Notes: generated by a model from the letters alone, not told the origin. DNA of 64,000 nucleotides from Pararheinheimera marina (GCF_042654345.1 NZ_JBHSGB010000006.1:550616-614615); one strand, 5' to 3'. Numbered from the stretch's first letter, positions 26,507 to 34,075 are shown. Translations and numbers: made by a program.

Positions 26507-26848
26507 GTGAAGGGGATTCCAGGGATCAAGGAATTCCCCTCCGATAATCGTTACTGGCGGGTTGATTGGTTCGGTGCCATTCAACCCAACCCCAAGCTCC
26601 CGCGCGAGCCAGTACTGCAAGTTGTTATCACCCCATTCAAAACACCTGATATTAGAGCTCTGCCCCCTAATAAGCTGGCTTCTGCATCCAGCGGTTTGGT
26701 GGATTACACAGAACAACAAACAATCTGTATTGGTACCGGCCAGCTGCCGGCTATGTGTGTTGGCTCTATTTGGCGCAACAGTGAGTGTCAGCAGCAGCTT
26801 GCTGGGCAACTGGCTGAGTTCAAAGTGTTAATTTGCAGGCAAAACTGA
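26507..26848 (+). CDS. unknown 113-aa protein, possibly 3'-truncated
   Basis: I do not recognise this protein. It has no signal peptide or membrane segment; it is rich in proline and tryptophan at the N-terminus (FPSDNRYWRVDWFGAIQPNP) and has four cysteines in the second half. It is probably real: GGAG lies 7 nt ahead of the GTG and the composition looks like a folded cytosolic protein. The TGA stop falls at the point where sequence resembling an IS21 terminus begins (TGATCCACC), so the natural C-terminus may have been cut off by that insertion. It lies between the lipA repeat and the istB remnant, so it is likely cargo of the inserted segment. Confidence 0.45.
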   Translation: MKGIPGIKEFPSDNRYWRVDWFGAIQPNPKLPREPVLQVVITPFKTPDIRALPPNKLASASSGLVDYTEQQTICIGTGQLPAMCVGSIWRNSECQQQLAGQLAEFKVLICRQN

Positions 26849-27474
26849 TCCACCATTTGCATCGAATTTTGATCCGCTTTACTCAGTCAGTATTGCAATA
26901 AGATTTGTCTTTTCTCAAGCCTTACCTCCGCGCTGTTTTTGTTTTCTTGGTTGATTCTTTAAACCGATAACTGTTGTTGCCGGTCTCGATGATATGGCAG
27001 TGATGGGTAAGCCGGTCCAGCAGTGCTGTGGTCATCTTTGCATCGCCAAACACCCTGGGCCATTCGCTGAAGTTCAGGTTGGTGGTAATAATGACGCTGG
27101 TTTTTTCATACAGCTTATTGAGCAGATGGAACAATAACGCACCGCCATTTTGACTAAATGGCACGTAGCCCAGTTCATCCAGCACCACTAAGTCCACACC
27201 GCTGAGCCTTGCTGCGATGCGGCCACATTGCTCTTTGCGCTTTTCCAGTTCCAGCGCATTGACCAGTTCAAGCGTGGAGATAAACCGCACCCGAAGCTGG
27301 TGATGCTGAATGGCCTGCACGCCAATTGCAGTGGCCAGATGCGTTTTGCCGGTGCCAGGCCCGCCGACGAACACCAGATTTTGACTGCTTTGAATGAACT
27401 CGCAGCGATGTAAATCCAGCACCAGTCGTTCATCCACTTCACTTTCCGCGAAGTTAAACCCATACAAGTCGCGG
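26840..27474 (-). mobile_element. IS21-family remnant (istB end)
   Basis: Contains the C-terminal two thirds of istB and the outer terminal region. The sequence between 26846 and 26900 has two TGATCC-(A/G)-C repeats 20-25 nt apart, in keeping with the multiple terminal repeats of IS21-type ends. The istA gene and the other end are absent; the remnant stops exactly at the IS3-family inverted repeat. The left boundary is approximate. Confidence 0.65.
26922..27474 (-). pseudogene. istB: istB, IS21-family helper ATPase, 5'-truncated
   Basis: AAA+ ATPase that in complete IS21 elements controls target choice by the IstA transposase. Present are the Walker A GGPGTGKTH, the Walker B LVVLDELGYVPFS, the IITTNLNFSEW segment and DRLTHHCHIIE. 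About 70-80 N-terminal residues are missing compared with a usual IstB of about 250 aa; the frame runs without a stop into the edge of the IS3-family element at 27474. Without istA it is inactive. Confidence 0.88.
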
Positions 27475-27547
27475 TGTAAACATCCCCTAGAATCGGTGCA
27501 TTCCTGATTAGAGTTCTCCGGCGTACACTACGTCTGAGGAGAACAGC

Positions 27548-27814
27548 ATGAAAAAGTCACGGTTTACAGAAACACAAATCATCAAAGTGTTGAAGGAAGT
27601 GGAAGCAGGCCGGTTGGTCAAAGAAGTGTGCCGGGAATATGGCATTTCAGATGCAACCTACTACAACTGGAAGGCCAAATACGGCGGTATGGAAGCATCA
27701 GATGTGAAACGCCTCAAAGACCTTGAAGAAGAAAACCGCCGCTTAAAGCAAATGTATGCCGAGCTCAGTCTGGACCATAAAATCCTGAAGGATATCGTGG
27801 AAAAAAAGCTGTAA
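27548..27814 (+). CDS. IS3-family OrfA (transposase DNA-binding part)
   Basis: 88-aa helix-turn-helix protein followed by a leucine-zipper-like coiled coil (LKDLEEENRRLKQMYAEL). It binds the element's ends and is the N-terminal half of the OrfAB transposase. The 3' end carries the heptamer A-AAA-AAG (27802-27808) in the zero frame, so a share of ribosomes should shift -1 into orfB. A GAGGAG motif precedes the ATG. Confidence 0.93.
   Translation: MKKSRFTETQIIKVLKEVEAGRLVKEVCREYGISDATYYNWKAKYGGMEASDVKRLKDLEEENRRLKQMYAELSLDHKILKDIVEKKL
27802..27808 (+). promoter_or_regulatory. programmed -1 frameshift heptamer
   Basis: A_AAA_AAG in the orfA frame, 3 nt before the orfA stop codon; orfB is in the -1 frame and open across this point. 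This is the classical IS3-family slippery site. Confidence 0.85.
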
Positions 27815-27822
27815 AGCCGGCG

Positions 27823-28656
27823 GTGCGACGTGAGCTGGCCGATTATGCGATACAGACTCATGCGGTCAGTCTGCGCCGGGCGTGCCGGGTGGTGGGTTTA
27901 AGTGATTCGGTGTATCGGTATCGGCCAGACGTACACCGAGATGATGCGCTGATAGCGACGCTTCAGGCCGTTTCAGAACGCTATCCGGCCTATGGCTTTA
28001 GCAAGCTGCTCAAGGTAATGCGTCGCCAGGGCCATCTCTGGAACCACAAGCGTATTCACCGGGTGTACTGTGAGCTGAAACTCAATAAACGGCGCAAAGG
28101 TAAAAAGCGTTTACCTAACCGAAATCCAGCGCCATTAGCTGTTCCGGCGACACTGAACCAGTGCTGGTCGATGGATTTTATGAGTGATGCACTGATGTGT
28201 GGTAGACGCTTTCGAACCTTTAATGTCGTCGACGATTTTAATCGTGAGGTGCTGGCCATAGATGTCGACCTGAGTTTACCGGCGCAGCGGGTGCTCCGGG
28301 TGTTAGAACGCATTGTTGCCTGGCGTGGATTGCCAGCAAAACTACGGATGGACAATGGGCCTGAATTTATCTCAAGCACGCTTGCCGATTGGGCAGAGCA
28401 ACATGAAATAGAACTGGAATTTATTAAACCGGGCAAACCCACACAAAATTCTTACGTGGAACGGTTCAATAAAACATACCGCACTGAAATTCTGGATATG
28501 TATGCGTTTAAAACCCTGACGGAAGTTCGGGAACGCACAGAACACTGGATGCGGGAATACAACGAAGAACGGCCACATGATTCCTTAGGCGATTTAACCC
28601 CTTGGGAATATCTGGCAAAAGCAGAGGCGGAAAACTCTAATTTAGGCTGCCACTAA
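27823..28656 (+). CDS. IS3-family OrfB (transposase catalytic domain)
   Basis: DDE integrase-fold domain. Counted from the ATG, the triad is D118 (CWSMDFM), D177 (RMDNGPEF) and E213 (SYVERFN), with 35 residues between the last two (DD35E). HTH_21-type sequence (YPAYGFSKLLKVMRRQG) is in the N-terminal part. The protein is probably made mainly as an OrfAB fusion through the upstream slippery site. It is intact, so the element may still be active. Confidence 0.94.
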   Translation: MRRELADYAIQTHAVSLRRACRVVGLSDSVYRYRPDVHRDDALIATLQAVSERYPAYGFSKLLKVMRRQGHLWNHKRIHRVYCELKLNKRRKGKKRLPNRNPAPLAVPATLNQCWSMDFMSDALMCGRRFRTFNVVDDFNREVLAIDVDLSLPAQRVLRVLERIVAWRGLPAKLRMDNGPEFISSTLADWAEQHEIELEFIKPGKPTQNSYVERFNKTYRTEILDMYAFKTLTEVRERTEHWMREYNEERPHDSLGDLTPWEYLAKAEAENSNLGCH

Positions 28657-28763
28657 AAATGGGATGTTTACAATAACAATGTAAATTTAACCTGTTGAAT
28701 TCCTCAGTAGTGATTAGCGGTGTAGAATAACGTTATGATGTCTGACTCTGGTACAAATGAGCT

Positions 28764-28792
28764 TTGTAATTCACAGAAGTTGTGAATTACAA
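28764..28792. repeat. perfect 12-bp inverted repeat with 5-nt loop
   Basis: TTGTAATTCACA and its exact complement flank GAAGT. One mismatch further out, GC (28761-28762) also pairs with GC (28794-28795). The loop plus right arm is the lipA 3'-end copy. Confidence 0.85.
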
Positions 28793-28795
28793 CGC
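28776..28795 (+). repeat. direct repeat, right copy (displaced lipA 3' end)
   Basis: gaagttgtgaattacaacgc differs from the lipA copy at one base. Read in the lipA frame it would encode EVVNYNA followed by Q and a TAA stop, a plausible ancestral LipA terminus, and an intrinsic terminator follows 30 nt later. Confidence 0.75.
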
Positions 28796-28824
28796 GCAAT
28801 AACATTGTTCGTTGGTCACTGCCT

Positions 28825-28860
28825 AAAAAAGAACTCCGCCTTTGGCGGAGTTCTTTTTTT
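28825..28860 (+). terminator. intrinsic terminator, probably the original lipA terminator
   Basis: AAAAAAGAACTCCGCC and GGCGGAGTTCTTTTTTT form a stem of 10 or more pairs with a TTT loop and a T-run. No gene in the insert reads into it except by passing the IS3 element. Its position after the displaced lipA end suggests it served lipA. Confidence 0.85.
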
Positions 28861-28976
28861 ACAGCCAATGAATAACCTTCTGTTAAGCAATTGAAGGTCT
28901 GTTAGTTTCTCAGTCAGAGTCTATTTTTTGCCGTGAAAACCAACTATGCTTAGCCCATCAGAGAGGAGAGGTAGTC

Positions 28977-29330
28977 GTGGATCACAGACGTTTTAGCCGG
29001 GTGCTGTTCAATGGCCCCACTCTATTAACAGCGGCAGGTCAGCAACTGCGCGGCCAGCTCAAAGATTTGTCCCTCAAAGGTGCGTTAATCCAGCTGGAAC
29101 AACAAGCCAGCCTGGTGACCGGCACCCATTATCAACTGGAAATTGAGTTGAACGATTCAGGCTTACAATTGGTGATGCAGGTCAGCGTTGCGCATCAACA
29201 TGAGGATTTAGTTGGTTTGCGTTGTGAGAAAATGGATATCGACTCGGTCAGCCATTTACGTCGCCTATTGGAACTGAACCTGGGCGATGCCGACTTACTC
29301 AGCCGGGAGCTGGCCGATCTGTCGGCCTGA
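28977..29330 (+). CDS. PilZ-domain protein
   Basis: A 117-aa single-domain PilZ protein, expected to bind cyclic di-GMP in the cytosol. The two binding motifs are present: R-R-x-x-R (HRRFSR) at the N-terminus and D-x-S-x-x-G (DLSLKG) about 25 residues later. The GTG start is backed by GAGGAGAG about 7 nt upstream. There is no obvious partner next to it; its end overlaps the 3' end of the convergent lipoprotein gene by 32 nt. What it controls cannot be told from here. Confidence 0.85.
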   Translation: MDHRRFSRVLFNGPTLLTAAGQQLRGQLKDLSLKGALIQLEQQASLVTGTHYQLEIELNDSGLQLVMQVSVAHQHEDLVGLRCEKMDIDSVSHLRRLLELNLGDADLLSRELADLSA

Positions 29331-30504
29331 CCGCTTCTTCCAGCAAACGGATCGCATCCGGATAACCTAAAGCTGCAGCCTGACGCATAAACAGTGACCA
29401 ACTCACCATATCACCAGCCATACGGGCTCTGTACGCATACAAATACTGCACTGGCATCAACTCTTTGGCAGAGTTGAGCTGGTGTTGCATCAACTGAAGA
29501 TACAACGGGCTGAGCTCCGCCTCGTGATAACGCATTAATGACCAGTCGGCCAGTGCATAGGCCTGACGTCCAGCCTCAGCACAGGTCTCGACTTTAATCA
29601 GTTGCTCCGCTTGAACCTGATGCGAAAAACGCTGCTGATGCGCGGTTAGCAGCGACAGGTCCGTCAGCAAGTTTGGGATATCTGGCCGCTGGCAGACTTG
29701 CCGTGCCGTTGATACAGGTAAGCGGTATTCGTCAATAAAGCCCAACACATGGGCAAACTCATGCCTGAATACCGAGTAGCCACTAGTCTGAGCCAATTGC
29801 AAAATGCCATTGTTATAACTGGCTCCGCCTTCGCCCCCGATCACCAGTAGCTGCGTGATGGCCGCCGTGTTGACCAGGTCGGCCAGATACTGGTAGTTGC
29901 ATTGCACTCTGGTTTTGCTATCCATGCTGCAGCGCAGCTGCAAACTGTTCACCCTGACCGCTGGCGCAAAACAAACAGCAAGCCGGTTCATCGCTTTGTC
30001 CTTCTGCCAGCTGGTCAGCAACTGCAGCCAGTGCAGCTCTGCCTGCTGGTTCTGTACCACAGGTTGTAAAGTTAATGCACAGTGTGGGGCTTGCCAGCCA
30101 CTGACCGGACTTGCGCCTTGCCATAAACCATAGTGTGACGTCAGAGCGGTATCAGGCTGCTGCGATGCCGACTGCATCCAGTCAGACAGAAACTGCGCAG
30201 CGGTGTAATAGCCATGCTGATGCTCCATTAGCTGCAATAGCGGCGCTAATGCGGAGGATTGACCTAACTGCAGCGCCTGCTGCTGCCACTTCAGCGCGGC
30301 CTGCCATTGCTGCTCATTGGCGCGTCGCTGGCCAAGTTCCAGTGCAGCTCCGGCTTCCGTTCTGGCTGCCGCAAACAATTCAGCGTCAGACTTTGCAGTC
30401 CAATCGGGCTGGCAACCGCACAATGTCAGCAATAAAAAAAAGCCGGCAAGCCGGCCTTTTTTGGCTGATTGTACGCTGTTATTGAGCCACTTCAGCACCT
30501 GCAT
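29299..30504 (-). CDS. lipoprotein with a zinc-metallopeptidase motif (M64-like)
   Basis: 401-aa product, function not established. Signal peptide KKGRLAGFFLLLTLCGC, lipid-bearing cysteine at 31; helical, TPR/Sel1-like sequence in residues 40-110; then H248-E-F-A-H252 with DEY at 258-260. The H-E-F-A-H-x5-DEY arrangement resembles the M64 (IgA peptidase-type) zinc site. Several cysteines in the mature part could form disulfides. The ATG has AGAGG 5 nt upstream and overlaps the last 26 nt of nlpI, so translation is probably coupled. Oddly, the nlpI terminator hairpin lies within its signal-peptide codons. It should be anchored in the outer membrane facing the periplasm; the peptidase function is inference from the motif. 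Confidence 0.72.
   Translation of the reverse strand: MQVLKWLNNSVQSAKKGRLAGFFLLLTLCGCQPDWTAKSDAELFAAARTEAGAALELGQRRANEQQWQAALKWQQQALQLGQSSALAPLLQLMEHQHGYYTAAQFLSDWMQSASQQPDTALTSHYGLWQGASPVSGWQAPHCALTLQPVVQNQQAELHWLQLLTSWQKDKAMNRLAVCFAPAVRVNSLQLRCSMDSKTRVQCNYQYLADLVNTAAITQLLVIGGEGGASYNNGILQLAQTSGYSVFRHEFAHVLGFIDEYRLPVSTARQVCQRPDIPNLLTDLSLLTAHQQRFSHQVQAEQLIKVETCAEAGRQAYALADWSLMRYHEAELSPLYLQLMQHQLNSAKELMPVQYLYAYRARMAGDMVSWSLFMRQAAALGYPDAIRLLEEAVRPTDRPAPG
30433..30466 (-). terminator. intrinsic terminator of nlpI inside the next coding sequence
   Basis: On the - strand an A-tract, GCCGG, a CTTG loop, CCGGC and eight T residues follow the nlpI stop by 13 nt. The same bases encode KKGRLAGFFLL of the downstream lipoprotein's signal peptide. 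Expression of that gene should therefore depend on read-through or on ribosomes covering the hairpin. Confidence 0.7.
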
Positions 30505-31387
30505 CCAAACCTCTTAACCTGTTCATTTCAATGCGGGCATAACGATGCTCAACAAATTCATGAATATTGGTAGCCAACGCCTTTTTGTAGTAATCCAGCG
30601 CTTTGGTCGGGTGGGCCTCTTCATGCCATTTCGCCAGGTAGAAATACACCTCACATAAACGCTCAGCCAATTGCTGAGGGTTTAATTGCGGATCAGCTGC
30701 AATGTTTAGCAACTGCTGCTCCGTGATTTTACCCAGATAAAACGCGACGATTTGACTGGCCCAATGCTGAGGATCCAGCTTACTTTCATTTAACGCGAGA
30801 CGAGCCTGAGCCTCAGGTACCGAACGCTTGCTCTCTGCAAAATACAGCCACAAGGAACGGTATGGATCTTCAGGTTTAGCAGTATGGAAGGCTTCGAAAT
30901 CGCTGACCGCCAAATCTGTTTTACCGTCGTACATCAGCGCGATGCCACGGTTCAGATAGGCGTAGTCATAATCCGGAGCCAACTCCAGCGCCGCATCAAA
31001 GGACTCGTACGCTTCGTTGTAATTGCCAACCAAAGTATGGTGAATACCGATAAAGTTATAGGCATCGGCCATATCTGGCTGCAACCGCAACGCACGCAGA
31101 AAATCAAAGCGGGCTAAAGCTCTTAAGCCGACACTGTCGTACATCACACCACGATCGTAAAACAAGCGGGCGCGTTGCTCATCAGTCGCTTCTGGCTTGG
31201 TAAGCAGCTCAGTAATACGGGCGATCGCAATTTCTGTGCGGTAAGACACCGGCTGAGCTTCAGGCATCTGCAAGTCTTCGACCAGCTCAGAATGAGACGC
31301 CGTGGTTTGAGCACAACCCGTCAACCACACTGCACAAAGCAGTGTGGTGACTAAGGTTCGCAGGGATTTACTCTGCAGCAGCTGCAT
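30479..31387 (-). CDS. nlpI: TPR lipoprotein NlpI
   Basis: Outer-membrane lipoprotein adaptor that presents substrates such as MepS to the Prc protease and scaffolds peptidoglycan hydrolases in E. coli. 302 aa; lipobox LTGC with the cysteine at 25; tetratricopeptide repeats from about residue 65 (LFYDRGVMYDSVG, AYNFIGIHHTLVGNYNEAYESFDAAL, AYLNRGIALMYDGK). The ATG lies inside the last codons of pnp (20-nt overlap), matching the pnp-nlpI order of E. coli. The next gene is a lipoprotein coupled to its own end. Confidence 0.93.
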   Translation of the reverse strand: MQLLQSKSLRTLVTTLLCAVWLTGCAQTTASHSELVEDLQMPEAQPVSYRTEIAIARITELLTKPEATDEQRARLFYDRGVMYDSVGLRALARFDFLRALRLQPDMADAYNFIGIHHTLVGNYNEAYESFDAALELAPDYDYAYLNRGIALMYDGKTDLAVSDFEAFHTAKPEDPYRSLWLYFAESKRSVPEAQARLALNESKLDPQHWASQIVAFYLGKITEQQLLNIAADPQLNPQQLAERLCEVYFYLAKWHEEAHPTKALDYYKKALATNIHEFVEHRYARIEMNRLRGLDAGAEVAQ

Positions 31388-33494
31388 CGGCAGCCTCAGC
31401 AGGCTTGTCCTGAGCTTCTTTGATGCTCAGGCGAACGCGGCCTTGTTTGTCCACTTCCAATACTTTTACCGCAACTTTCTGACCGATTTGCAGGTGATCA
31501 GCCACATTGTTCACGCGCTCGTCAGAGATTTGTGAAATGTGCACCAGACCATCTTTACCTGGCAATACGTTCACGAAAGCACCGAAATCAACGATACGAA
31601 CCACTTCACCGTGGTAGATACGGCCCACTTCGATTTCCGCTGTGATAGCTTCAATCTTGTTGATAGCGATATTGGCAGCCTGAGAATTGGTGGCTGCAAT
31701 TTTCACTGTACCGTCATCTTCGATTTCGATGGTCGTGCCTGATTCTTCGGTGATCTGACGGATCACCGCGCCACCTTTACCAATCACGTCACGGATTTTC
31801 TCCGGGTTGATCTTCAGGGTGTAGATGCGTGGAGCGTGCTCAGACAGCTCTTCACGGTGCGTGCTGATCGCCTGGTCCATTACCGTCAGGATGTGCAGAC
31901 GGGCCGCTTTGGCTTGTTTCAGAGCGATTTGCATGATTTCTTTAGTGATACCGTCGATTTTGATATCCATCTGCAGTGCAGTGATACCTTCTGAAGTACC
32001 GGCCACTTTAAAGTCCATGTCCCCCAGGTGGTCTTCGTCACCCAGAATGTCCGACAGAACCACGAAATCAGAGCCTTCTTTCACCAGACCCATCGCAATA
32101 CCAGCGACAGAAGCTTTGATTGGCACACCAGCGTCCATCAGAGCCAGAGAAGAACCACACACAGAAGCCATTGAGCTTGAACCGTTTGATTCAGTGATTT
32201 CAGACACAATACGTACTGTGTACGGGAAATCATCGAAATCTGGCATCACCGCAGCAACGCCGCGCTTGGCCAGACGGCCGTGACCGATTTCACGACGCTT
32301 AGGCGAACCCACCATACCGGTCTCACCTACTGAGAACGGAGGGAAGTTGTAGTGGAAAATAAAGTGGTCTTGTTTTTCGCCCAGCAGGTCATCCACATTC
32401 TGTGCATCACGTGCAGTACCTAAAGTGGCTGTTACCAGCGCCTGAGTTTCACCACGGGTGAACAGCGCAGAACCGTGAGTACGAGGTAGCAGGCCAGTCA
32501 TCACTGACAGGGCTCGCACCATTTCGTTGTCACGACCGTCGATACGAGGCTCGCCTTTGATGATCCGGCTACGGACGATTTTACTTTCCAGGTTATGGAA
32601 AATATCGCCAGCTTCCAGCTCATTCAGGCTCTCACCTTCGGCCAGTTCAGCTTTGATTTTGGCAAACACAGCGGCTTTGATTTCACCGATACGCTCGTAA
32701 CGCTTGGCTTTTTCAGTGATACGGTAAGCTTCACCAACTTCAGCAGCAGCCAGCTCTTCAATTTTGCTGATCAGTGCAGTGTTTTGTGCAGGAGCGACCC
32801 AGTTCCAAGCCGGTTTAGCAGCTGCGGCAGCAAATTCGTTAATCGCATTGATCACAGTTTGCATCTGGTCATGACCGTATACAACGGCACCTAACATCAC
32901 ATCTTCAGACAGTACACCGGCTTCAGATTCAACCATCAGTACCGCGTTGGCAGTACCAGCAACCACTAAGTCCAGCTTACTGGTTTTCAGTTCAGCTTCT
33001 GACGGGTTCAGTACGTACTGGTTATTGATGTAACCAACACGGGCAGCTCCCAGAGGACCGGCAAACGGAATACCTGACAGCGCTAACGCAGCAGAAGTAC
33101 CGATGATGGCAATGATGTCCGGCTGAATTTCAGGTTGCACAGAAACTACAGTGGCAATGACCTGAACTTCGTTGGTGAAACCTTCAGGGAATAATGGACG
33201 GATTGGACGGTCAATCAGACGAGACGTCAGAGTCTCACCTTCTGAAGGACGGCCTTCACGTTTAAAGAAACCGCCTGGAATACGACCGGCAGCGTAGGTT
33301 TTTTCTTGATAGTTGACGGTCAGAGGAAAGAAATCCTGACCTGGCTTAGGCTCTTTTCTGCCTACCACTGTGACTAACACAGAGGTATCACCCATGCTGG
33401 CAAGTACAGCCGCGTCAGCTTGACGGGCGATAACGCCGGTTTCCAGAGTAATAGTGTGTTGGCCAAACTGGAATGATTTTACGATGGGAGTCAC
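31368..33494 (-). CDS. pnp: polynucleotide phosphorylase
   Basis: 3'-5' phosphorolytic exoribonuclease of the RNA degradosome. Two RNase PH-like domains (N-terminal FQFGQHTITLETG; the second with RTHGSALFTRGETQALVTATLG), then KH (RDVIGKGGAVIRQITEESG) and S1 (GEVVRIVDFGAFVNVLPGKDGLVHIS). The start is the GTG with AAGGA 9 nt before it, which gives MTPIVKSFQFG as in the family and 708 aa (E. coli 711); the frame is open further up but that part looks non-coding. It ends in an alanine-rich tail that overlaps the start of nlpI. Confidence 0.97.
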   Translation of the reverse strand: MTPIVKSFQFGQHTITLETGVIARQADAAVLASMGDTSVLVTVVGRKEPKPGQDFFPLTVNYQEKTYAAGRIPGGFFKREGRPSEGETLTSRLIDRPIRPLFPEGFTNEVQVIATVVSVQPEIQPDIIAIIGTSAALALSGIPFAGPLGAARVGYINNQYVLNPSEAELKTSKLDLVVAGTANAVLMVESEAGVLSEDVMLGAVVYGHDQMQTVINAINEFAAAAAKPAWNWVAPAQNTALISKIEELAAAEVGEAYRITEKAKRYERIGEIKAAVFAKIKAELAEGESLNELEAGDIFHNLESKIVRSRIIKGEPRIDGRDNEMVRALSVMTGLLPRTHGSALFTRGETQALVTATLGTARDAQNVDDLLGEKQDHFIFHYNFPPFSVGETGMVGSPKRREIGHGRLAKRGVAAVMPDFDDFPYTVRIVSEITESNGSSSMASVCGSSLALMDAGVPIKASVAGIAMGLVKEGSDFVVLSDILGDEDHLGDMDFKVAGTSEGITALQMDIKIDGITKEIMQIALKQAKAARLHILTVMDQAISTHREELSEHAPRIYTLKINPEKIRDVIGKGGAVIRQITEESGTTIEIEDDGTVKIAATNSQAANIAINKIEAITAEIEVGRIYHGEVVRIVDFGAFVNVLPGKDGLVHISQISDERVNNVADHLQIGQKVAVKVLEVDKQGRVRLSIKEAQDKPAEAADAAAAE

Positions 33495-33741
33495 GTGAGT
33501 ATTTCCTTTCTGATTTTCGCGTTTTTTCGCGGAGTCTTTTGTTCGATTTTTCGCGGCACAGTATAGCCTGTTCAACAGGTTAAAAGATAGCGGCGGGCCG
33601 CTGGCACTACGAAGAAATATTAAGCATTCTGCGACCGCAGGTCAGACCTTGATGGCAGTAAAAAGTTCGGATGCATAAAATGAGGGGCAAGCCAGGCAAC
33701 CGCCAGTCAGGCTAGAAGATAAAATCACTGGCGCTAAAAAC
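33495..33741 (-). other. pnp leader region
   Basis: About 250 nt between the rpsO terminator and pnp with no gene. It holds several short inverted repeats (for example CCTGTTGAACAGG near 33570 and CTGCGGTCGCAG near 33630) and a TATACT box near 33560. In E. coli this leader carries the RNase III hairpin through which PNPase represses itself; a similar role here is an inference. Confidence 0.4.
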
Positions 33742-33769
33742 AAAAAAGCCAGTCATCAGACTGGCTTTT
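33742..33769 (-). terminator. intrinsic terminator after rpsO
   Basis: AAAAGCCAGTC and GACTGGCTTTTTT with a 4-nt loop, 13 nt beyond the rpsO stop codon on the - strand. Confidence 0.85.
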
Positions 33770-33782
33770 CCGCACATCGCTA

Positions 33783-34052
33783 TTAACGACGCAGACCTAA
33801 ACGCTCGATCAGCGCAGCGTAACGCTGAGCATCTTTGCCTTTCAGGTAGTCTAACAGCTTACGGCGCTGGCTAACCATGCGCAGCAGACCACGACGAGAG
33901 TGGAAATCGTGTTTGTGATCAGCAAAGTGAGGCTGTAACTTGTTGATAGAACCGGTTAACAGAGCAACTTGAACTTCTGGTGAACCAGTGTCGCCTTGTT
34001 TAGTAGCGAAATCAGCTAAGATTTGCGCTTTTTCAGCTGTAGTTAGTGACAT
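33783..34052 (-). CDS. rpsO: 30S ribosomal protein S15
   Basis: Primary 16S rRNA-binding protein of the small-subunit platform, 89 aa as in E. coli. FATKQGDTGSPEVQVALLT and the HDFHSRRGLLRMVSQRRKLLDYL rRNA-contact helix are standard. It has its own strong promoter upstream and a terminator downstream. A GGAGGA ribosome-binding site precedes the ATG. It is part of the order rbfA-truB-rpsO-pnp. Confidence 0.98.
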   Translation of the reverse strand: MSLTTAEKAQILADFATKQGDTGSPEVQVALLTGSINKLQPHFADHKHDFHSRRGLLRMVSQRRKLLDYLKGKDAQRYAALIERLGLRR

Positions 34053-34075
34053 AAAATCCTCCGATTGGATATACA

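Larger units (their letters stand above)
27475..28672 (+). mobile_element. complete IS3-family insertion sequence (IS407-like)
   Basis: A 1198-bp element bounded by inverted repeats that begin TGTAAACATCCC on both sides (12 bp perfect). It holds the standard orfA/orfB pair with a -1 frameshift site. OrfA opens with MKKSRFTETQII, which I associate with the IS407 subgroup. The flanking bases (GCGG on the left, ATAA on the right) are not a target duplication, so it has recombined or deleted its neighbourhood since insertion, or moved with one flank of another copy. Confidence 0.9.
28673..28824. other. gene-free stretch right of the IS3 element, up to the terminator
   Basis: About 150 AT-rich bases with no credible gene. 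It holds a perfect 12-bp palindrome and the second copy of the lipA 3' end. The sequence left of the palindrome has no visible relation to the IS21 remnant, so the interrupted istB does not continue here. Confidence 0.6.

Noticed and set aside
26504..26809. 101-aa open frame on the - strand, opposite the unknown 113-aa gene
   Set aside because: The + strand frame has a proper GGAG site and a more protein-like composition; this one is its shadow.
28761..28824. Possible integron attC site (AACGCGC...GTTCGTTGG) to the right of the insertion
   Set aside because: The simple and core sites of attC could not be matched on both arms, and no integrase or further cassette is present.
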